Source: Kingdonia uniflora (Eukaryota; Streptophyta; Magnoliopsida; Ranunculales; Circaeasteraceae). Taken from it: DNA of 64,000 nt. Both the position numbers and the translations under genes were made by a program. The stretch lies in NCBI GenBank assembly GCA_014058105.1, contig JACGCM010000698.1, forward strand, positions 620,001 to 684,000, read 5' to 3'. Below are positions 57,701-64,000 of the stretch, piece by piece. The notes under the pieces were generated by a model, which was given only the letters and a program-made list of their open reading frames with translations, did no database searches and was not told where the DNA came from. How positions within the stretch are numbered: position 1 is the first letter of the stretch; each line of letters opens with the position of its first letter.

Positions 57701-58740
57701 AAAAACGAAGCCAACTTGCACTCGCACAGAAATATGATCCCCAACTAGCTTTAAAATTCATCACCCCGTAAAACTGCAAAACGTTCTCAGGGGTTATCCT
57801 CCTCACTTTTTCCTCCTTTCCCATCTTTAATTCAGATGGTCATACACGGTTATTACCTCCCACATGTTCCCGTTCAATTGAATAGGACATGCCCCAATTG
57901 TATTCATAATCCCCTTCGCCAAATTAGTGAGGGGAAGGCTCAACCCATACTCTAATTTAGATAGGTAACGCAAAAAGTACTGCAAGAGGTCACCCCAGAC
58001 ATCCCCATCAAAGTACTCTAACGAGATCAATTCATCTTTACCCCTATCACATTTTCCCACTTCCAAATATACTAACAAATAAAAATACTCTTCACCCTCC
58101 GTAACCATACAACCCCTAAAATACTTACCGACAAACTCTACATATTTTCCTTATTTCCATCCTACAGCCGCCTTGACTTTACAAAATTCTCTAAAGGCAT
58201 CAGAACCAGGAGGATAAGATACCAGTTGACCAGGGAAACCCAGAAATTGTTCCAGCCCTACTTCCCCATCGTTATCATACTTATTCATTCGACCCGAGGT
58301 CGATACCTCATTAACAAACGAACTACCCATCTTAAAAATAAATTCTACAGGCACGTTTTCGACCTACACAGATGCCTCACACACTTGACCTACTTACAGG
58401 TTAAGGTATTTATCATTTTTCCATATATGCATATATTATATATATATAAATACATATATATATATATTCAACATATATCTTTGATCAATCATTTACATAT
58501 AACGTATATCTTTAACATATAGAAATACATCAGCATATATCGCATACATCTCTACTAACCTTCATTATCCGAATGAGAATCGGCAGTGGAGTCAAGCTTT
58601 CTCTCTACAATGTTGTTGTATTGCCACCTTCGAGATCCAGATTCGTTTGCCCTCATCAACCGTTTATCGCCTTCGGATAACTCTTTATCGAATCCCTTGA
58701 TTTTTTGCCTTTCTTTCTGAGTGCTCTTCAAGTTTTTTGT
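54780..58740 (-). pseudogene. Five-exon antisense gene of element D (gypsy-type transposase-like domain plus long coiled coil)
   Basis: Minus-strand model: exon 1 about 58740-58560, intron 58559-58345 (GTTAGT to TGTAG), exon 2 58344-57584, intron 57583-57498 (GTATGT to TTGCAG), exon 3 57497 to about 57028, intron to 56955 (donor decayed), exon 4 56954-56555, intron 56554-56044 (GTAGGA to CCCAG), exon 5 56043-54780. Exon 2: EQFLGFPGQLVSYPPGSDAFREF, YLSKLEYGLSLPLTNLAKG, PIQLNGNMWEVITVYDHLN, then FYGVMNFKASWGSYF and TWNDNFIWVKGN, PF04195-like. Exons 4 and 5: several hundred residues of coiled coil (KEIKQLKASKIVAIDKLQ). C-terminus CICGAKVDRGNCL. A few stops and one frameshift. Function unknown. 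Confidence 0.72.
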
Positions 58741-60039
58741 GTTAAAACGTTGCTTTGGAGACGAAGAAGAACTATTTATCCTTTCTCTCTCATACGGCTA
58801 GCATTTATTACTCCACGCACAAACCGTCCTCAATTTTAGAATCGAGGCGTCCTTTCCAGTCTCTATGTCAGACGCCTTGTACCCTTTCAATAAAAAAACC
58901 TTCCCATCATTACAACTCCCCTCATTTTCTTAACATATTTTTTCTCCATATTTCCATATCTTCTCTTGACTTTCCCATAGTCATAATGACTCACACTGTA
59001 CGATGTCAAAGGTCTATTTCCTTTTGCATTCTAAACAAAACTAGAAGCTTCTACAATTTCATATTTTTGCTTTTCAGCTCTTATTTATGACACTTATTGT
59101 GATTGACGTCATTTCGACACTGTACAAATATTCAAATTTATTCAAAATGTTGGATAAAGCAGTCTCGAAACATATTTGCACCTATAGAGGGTCCGATTGG
59201 CTTAGTAACCTTAACGAACATCATCTAATCACATTATTCGTCGGTCCTCAGATCGTTGAATTCGATCTCAACTTTAGCAATCAAACTAGCCAACTTCTCT
59301 CGAGCTACACATAAACACACCAAAGATAAATAGCGAGCATACTCCCTGCTCCTTCCATCTAAACCTCGAGTTCACATTCCTCTCAATACTTCGGTAGCCT
59401 TTATACATTTCTCACTAACTTTCCCCTCAAAATATGTGATTTGTATCTTTTATCTCATAACAGAAACCCCAAATCTTGGGATCAATTATTAGAACTTATC
59501 CCCTCACCAGTATACAAAATAGTTATTGTATTCAACCTTACGCTACCTCGGGTATTCCACCTTTTGACCTATAACAGTTCGAGTTTACTTATTTCCTAAA
59601 ATATAATCACTCACCAGTTAAGCGTAAATAATTTATATTAGAACATATTCATCTCAGTTCGAGCAACTTTTCAACATTGCTTCATAACTTATCGACAGTT
59701 ATTCAACTAATAGCCAATACATTTCAGGTCGATTCAATATGTTTTTCTATACAAAGTTTCAAATGAGCCAACTTTTATTTATATCAAAGAAATTGCATAC
59801 GATTTACAGATAACAATCTTTAACAAAGGAATACAACAGAACTTTATCCGCCCAACTCCAAACTCCAGGTACTTTACAGATAACTAGTTTTTCCTATTTT
59901 GTAAAAGCTACAGGTCATTCAGGTACGCAGAGGAATCATGTATTCCAGTTCTTCTTACTTCAGTGACTCTTTAACCTGATGCAAAGAAGACATTGGAACC
60001 AATAAAGATCTCCCCTCATATGGCTCGGTTGAAGCCTAG
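58741..60039. other. Upstream part of element D antisense gene, AT-rich
   Basis: Non-coding by my reading. Aligns with 1441-2980 of element A. A simple AT tract (ATATATATAAATACATATATATA) near 58440-58460 lies just inside the preceding intron. The ORFs 58755-59090 and 59087-59314 are AT-rich and not conserved as proteins. Confidence 0.45.
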
Positions 60040-60420
60040 TCGAACTCTAAGCGTGAACTATCCAAACAATGGACTCAGTGTTGGCACACATAAAATAAGA
60101 TGAAACATCTTCTGAGCACAAAAACACGATGGAAATGTGTCTGCAGAATCCTCCTTCCCGTTCTCCTCCGCCATCATCGCTTCTTCTATAACCACCACCA
60201 CCTAAGAGATGGTAGAGATGAAGAAGGCCCAACCTTATAATCCATGGCAACATAAGAAATCAGCATATCTGCCCCGCAGATACACCTTTCCCTGCATATG
60301 AAGCCCTAACCCTGTCATCCGTTAGAGTGCAGAGACAGGCCCAATCTTTCGCGCCTGTCCAGACGAAGGCATGAAATCTTTACTTATAGTATAAATCATC
60401 CTCAGCTTCAACCGCTTCCT
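60040..60420 (-). pseudogene. Small antisense ORF remnant of element D
   Basis: Minus strand: IIRLGLLHLYHLLGGGGYRRSDD at 60253-60170, matching element A's 15480-15410. Upstream RF-x3-V and W-CL patches (60400-60320) also match A's LTDEQRWVCLHIL region in part. An overlapping frame gives VVVIEEA and a FPSCFCAQK patch, also matched in A, so the true frame is unresolved. Confidence 0.35.
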
Positions 60421-60590
60421 TTCCCAAAAAGCCTTGATTACTTTGTACCTTTGGATTTTCACTCCCCAAAATATCTCTCATGGGCGGGATTTCCCTCCTA
60501 TTTTTAGAGTATATGAGGGGTTACAAAAAATCACCATTAATGTAAAATCCCCTAAATAATTCCTTAGACCATGCATAAATATTACAACTC

Positions 60591-60849
60591 GTGAAAGTAA
60601 TCTCTACATTGAATTTTCTTCAATGGTCATCCATAGGCCTTTGGTTGATAACTTCAAATGGGGATCATTGTTGGAGTACTAACCCTTGCTCTTTGATGAA
60701 AGCCAGAAAAATTTACGTCTTGTTTATCATGTGTCCGATTTTTGTAAATATAAGCAAAAATAATATTAGTAAGACATTTATTAAACAAATGACTTGGTAG
60801 ATATAAATTTAGGAATTGTACACATAAATATTACGCGTCTATTAAAGCT
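60591..60849. other. Junction sequence between elements D and F
   Basis: About 260 bases with no similarity I can place. It separates the end of D (truncated before its LTR) from F (truncated inside integrase). The small + ORF 60591-60800 has no support. Confidence 0.4.
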
Positions 60850-61060
60850 GTGAGTTCCAAATTGACGATCACGTCTTTAGAAAGATCTCATATAGTAGAA
60901 AAGAAGCAAGTATTGGAAAGCTCGCAGAAAACTAGGAAGGTCCATTCCTTATCGTTGGCCGCACTGGCCTTGGATCATACTATCTCATAAAAAAAAAGGA
61001 GTCCGAATCCCAAATCCCTGGAATAATAGGCAATTAAAATGGTATTATCGCTAAATCCCT
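60850..61060 (+). pseudogene. IN: Integrase C-terminal remnant of element F
   Basis: In three-frame reading: VFRKDLI, then EGPFLIV-like GRSIPYRW and LGSYYLI, and IPNPWNNRQLKWYYR at about 61008-61053. Matches 53120-53312 in D (GSYYLMTEEGIPIS). Two TAG stops in a row after KDLI. The rest of pol is absent. Confidence 0.7.
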
Positions 61061-61284
61061 AGTTTCTCAAGTACAGATTACTCTATTATCATTCTTTACA
61101 TTCCAAAAGTGAGATTTTAATCTCCAATAGTGTACACTCTATTTTACCCAATGAAAACTTCTAATTTTTTCCAACATTATTCTCTACTTACGTAGAATCT
61201 ACTAGATCTCATAGATTGAAGGAAAGGTAATATTACCTTTCGATCGACTATTTATACACTGATTAAATCAAGGTAAAACTTGCA

Positions 61285-61570
61285 TTCAATTCAACATCTA
61301 TACAGATTAAAAGAAATGAAATAATAGCTTTCAATCGACATCTACGCAGATTAAAACAAATGTAGTACTAGCTTTCAGTCGGACATCTATTCAAATTAAA
61401 GCAAAGGTAATCAAGCTTTCAATCGACATCTCTACAGATTAAAGCAAAGGTAATAGTAGCTTTCAATCGACATCTATGCAGATTAAAGAAAAGGTCATAC
61501 CAGCTTTTAATCACCCATCTATACATATATTAGCGATTAAAATAAAGGTAATTCTAGTTTTTAATTAATG
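61285..61570 (+). repeat. About 44-bp tandem repeats, element F
   Basis: Six units, with CATCTAYRCAGATTAAA at 61295, 61339, 61384, 61427, 61471 and 61516 (spacings 44, 45, 43, 44, 45). The core AAAGGTAATACTAGCTTTCA resembles AAAGGTCATACTAGTCTTCA within the 161-bp unit of D. Confidence 0.85.
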
Positions 61571-61780
61571 ATCTCTATCAGACACAAGATAAATCAAAGG
61601 TAAAACTAGCTTTCATCTCTCTACATGTCTATAACTGCAAAAACTATAGGTCAATTCTATAGTTTTTTCTTTCTTATGGAAGGTTAAATGCATTTTCCCT
61701 TATACAGGAGGTCATGCAACCATAATCTCTGAAGCTCAAGTAGTTGTAATATTCCTGCCTGGCACTACAAAATCTGCAGG
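61571..61780. other. Spacer between repeats and antisense gene, element F
   Basis: Contains one more repeat-like block (AGATAAATCAAAGGTAAAACTAGC at 61586) and no coding sequence. Confidence 0.4.
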
Positions 61781-64000
61781 TCATGAGCCTAACTCCATTT
61801 CCATGTTGTTCAAGCAATTTCCTCGATCCTTATCAGCATTACAGATATAGGCTTGGAGTTCCATACAGTCATGCAAGGTATCCCTTTTGAGCTCAATCCT
61901 CCTCTCTTCTTCCAAAAAATATGTAATTATAGCCATTAGCTCCCTTTGGTGCACCTCTTTTGGGCTAATCTTTTTTTGATCAAGCATGACTAACTTGGCA
62001 AATTGCTTTCTTAGCCTCTAATGATGTTGTCGCAATACCTTATGTAGAGTGTCATCCTACTCTATACATTTCCCTAAGCGTGTTATCACCTTAGCTTGTT
62101 GCACTATTGACCCCGTTATTTTATCTGGCTCAAATATTTTCATCACCCTCAAATCATCCACTTGAGAATGAAGTACCACTATGTCCCCTTCATTTACCTC
62201 ACTTCCCCCAACACGAGCTTTATTTAGTAGCTCATCTTTCCTCTTGATCACCTTTTGTAATTCTTGCACTCTATGAAGACCAGCATCTAACTTATCATCA
62301 CTCTTTCTTAAACATTCATTTTATTTCCTCACATTAGCCTGAACAGGAACAAGATCAACCTCCAACTCTATAAATAAAACTAATAGGTTAATCGTGTTAC
62401 CCTTAATGGTCAAGTCCACGGTGCCATTCTTTTTCTTCATTGACCTGTCTCCAGCCTCGGCATTCTTGACACGTGAATCGGCCATGGCCTTCAACCTTGT
62501 AACCCTCTCATTTAGTTTGTCACACCATTTTTGGATCATCCGAAGAACAATATAATAAATAGGCATGACCTCACTCAACTACTCGAACACACTTTCAGAA
62601 GCAGCTAGATCATCTCGAGCCTTCACCAGCTCATTTTCCTTTTGGGACAACTGACCACATTTTCTTGCAACTCATTTTCTATCACCTCTAACGGCATGAT
62701 ACGGTATTGAGCGGCATCTTCCTCTTTACCTTTTACTATCAGTAAGTCTATCATACCTTTGAGCTTGGCTAATTCAGTCTACTTACCTCCGAGCTCTCCT
62801 TACAATTTTTCTAATTCAACATCTTTTCTTTCGATCTGTCGGGTTAGATCTTCCGCAGTCTTCATCGTTTTGTCAAACTGGATCTGTACTTTGACATATT
62901 GATCCTCCCTATCTTCATATCCCTCATTCATCCCATCAAATTTAGCTCCAAACTCATAATTATATTAAAGCATCTGTTATTCGCTTAAACAAACAATCTC
63001 TATCTTGACCTGCATCATCAAGCTAGATTTAATAATACTTTAATGATATAATCAATACATAATAAAGATTACTTTACAAATTTTAAGCAAATTTCTATTT
63101 CTGACATGCCAACAAGCTAAGATTATACTTCACCCTCAAGATTGAGAAGTTATCTCACACTAATGGCCACAACATTTATATCCTATTTCAAGGTACACAT
63201 TTTCTATATTCTAATTTTCTAACACTCCAAAATAATCTGAACATACTTGGTTATTACCGTTCATTATGATTTATCTTTACCTTCTAATATTACTTTGTAG
63301 CTCAAAAGTAACGCAACATACAAGTTAAATATTTCAAGCTCTTTTTTAATATGTAGCTTTGCTTGCGAAGTCAACAGAGTTGCCGAGGTATTTTGCTCAT
63401 TAGCGAGCTCTTTCTCTAATTCCTCAAATCAGAGATTCATATCTTTAAGTTTCTACAAATCAATGTTTACAAACTTCTCTTAGCCTATCCCAAATTTATT
63501 TTTCAAATCAATGTCCCATTCGCTTGCAGCTTTTAACCCACGCAAAAAGTACAAACAAACTCCAAGCTGTTTTACTCTTCCTTTTCATTATCTTTTTCAC
63601 AGTTTTCAAGGTTAGTTTAAGTAGAGTCCGCATCCAACCCTGCAACCACACCTGGAAGAGAGCCACAAACAACCTGGAGCTCCTCTCCCGCTTTTGCCTC
63701 ATGAACATAACATCCAACTATAAGGGCTTTGGGTCAGCTACAGAGTACCCCACTTCGAGAAGCTTCTGCCCAAGGTAGTCCTAATTAGCAGCAACATTCT
63801 CAGCATTCTTCATCACCTCATCTGTGAGCTCGCATATCATCACCCAATGTGAGTCCTTCATGGAAACTAAGCGCTACCTCTTCAAAAAAAAATTGGACAC
63901 GAGTTGAGTGACCCTTTTCACGAGCTCAACTCTTCTACATCTGAGCAGAACCTTAACTTCCTTTCTTGAGCCCATGGAAGATACCCTTCAACATGTAAGA
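61781..64000 (-). pseudogene. Antisense gene of element F, 3' exons (coiled coil)
   Basis: Minus strand. The last exon, about 63020-61781, begins after a CAG acceptor (GTCAAGATAGAGATT), as in D. It reads DQYVKVQIQFDKT, DLTRQIERKDVELEKL, WCDKLNERVTRLKAMADSRV, KSDDKLDAGLHRVQELQKVI and ends YICNADKDRGNCL, then LGS and a stop at 61781. D has CICGAKVDRGNCL at the same place. The penultimate exon lies at about 63900-63370 (MKDSHWVMICELTDEVMKN, YLGQKLLEVGYS), truncated by the window end. The open pieces 62578-62321, 62269-62057 and 61987-61781 are fragments of one former frame. Function unknown. Confidence 0.68.

Larger units (their letters stand above)
46980..60590 (+). mobile_element. Element D: Tat-lineage Ty3/gypsy retrotransposon lacking its 3' LTR
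   Basis: 5' LTR 46980-47587, then PBS, gag, protease, RT, both RNase H domains, integrase, about 161-bp tandem repeats, a five-exon antisense gene on the minus strand, and the internal 3' region shared with element A. Sequence comparable to A continues to about 60590 and is then lost before any purine tract or LTR. Same family as A by LTR and antisense-gene similarity. All coding parts are interrupted. Confidence 0.82.
60850..64000 (+). mobile_element. Element F: 5'-truncated Tat-lineage element, running off the window
   Basis: Starts inside the integrase C-terminus, followed by about 44-bp tandem repeats and an antisense gene homologous to that of D. No LTR is visible. Same layout as the right half of D, but sequence divergent, so a related family or an older copy. 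Confidence 0.75.

Noticed and set aside
1..64000. Host protein-coding genes, tRNA or rRNA genes
   Set aside because: All ORFs with recognisable motifs belong to transposable elements, and I noticed no cloverleaf-type or rRNA sequence.

Overview
This window is an intergenic tract from a large, repeat-rich flowering-plant nuclear genome. I see no intact host gene, tRNA or rRNA. Almost every base belongs to decayed transposable elements: Ty3/gypsy LTR retrotransposons of the Tat lineage, one Ty3/gypsy chromovirus, one CACTA DNA transposon and one plant L1-type LINE. The plant assignment rests on three things: the archaeal-type second RNase H that follows pol in Tat elements, the DUF4283 ORF1 and C-terminal RNase H of the LINE, and the CACTA ends with 3-bp target duplication. 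I cannot name the species.

Layout. Element A (Tat lineage, + strand) enters from the left. Its internal 3' part is 1-2980 plus 15188-16146. Its 3' LTR is split into four pieces: 16147-16155, 21701-21980, 27493-27806 and 45037-45061. A is interrupted by element B (Tat, +, 2981-15187), element C (chromovirus, +, 16156-21700), a CACTA transposon (21981-27489, target duplication GCC) and element E (Tat, - strand, 27807-45031, target duplication ATCTC). E is in turn interrupted by a LINE (29643-35524, 18-bp decayed target duplication). After about 1.9 kb of unassigned DNA (45062-46979) comes element D (Tat, +, same LTR family as A, 46980 to about 60590, no 3' LTR). A truncated relative, element F (about 60850 to the end), follows.

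How the parts work together. In the Tat elements the sense strand carries LTR, PBS, gag, protease, RT, RNase H, archaeal-type RNase H and integrase. Next comes an array of tandem repeats (about 190 bp in B and E, about 161 bp in D, about 44 bp in F). On the opposite strand, converging on those repeats, lies a multi-exon gene with a gypsy-type transposase-like N-terminal domain and a long coiled coil. In B and E this antisense gene keeps the same splice sites, a matching TATA box, a conserved upstream hairpin and an array of TCGAAGTA-like motifs. Two further small antisense ORFs lie between it and the 3' LTR. Because its introns are antisense to the genomic RNA, they would survive retrotransposition.

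State of decay. Every pol is broken by stops and frameshifts, and many catalytic residues are changed. Where the direction can be judged, most changes are transitions, as expected of old, methylated, silenced insertions. B has lost its integrase core and E has lost gag and protease. Strongest results: the nested-insertion order, read from target duplications and empty-site comparison, and the cross-copy conservation of the antisense gene with its promoter region and small companion ORFs.
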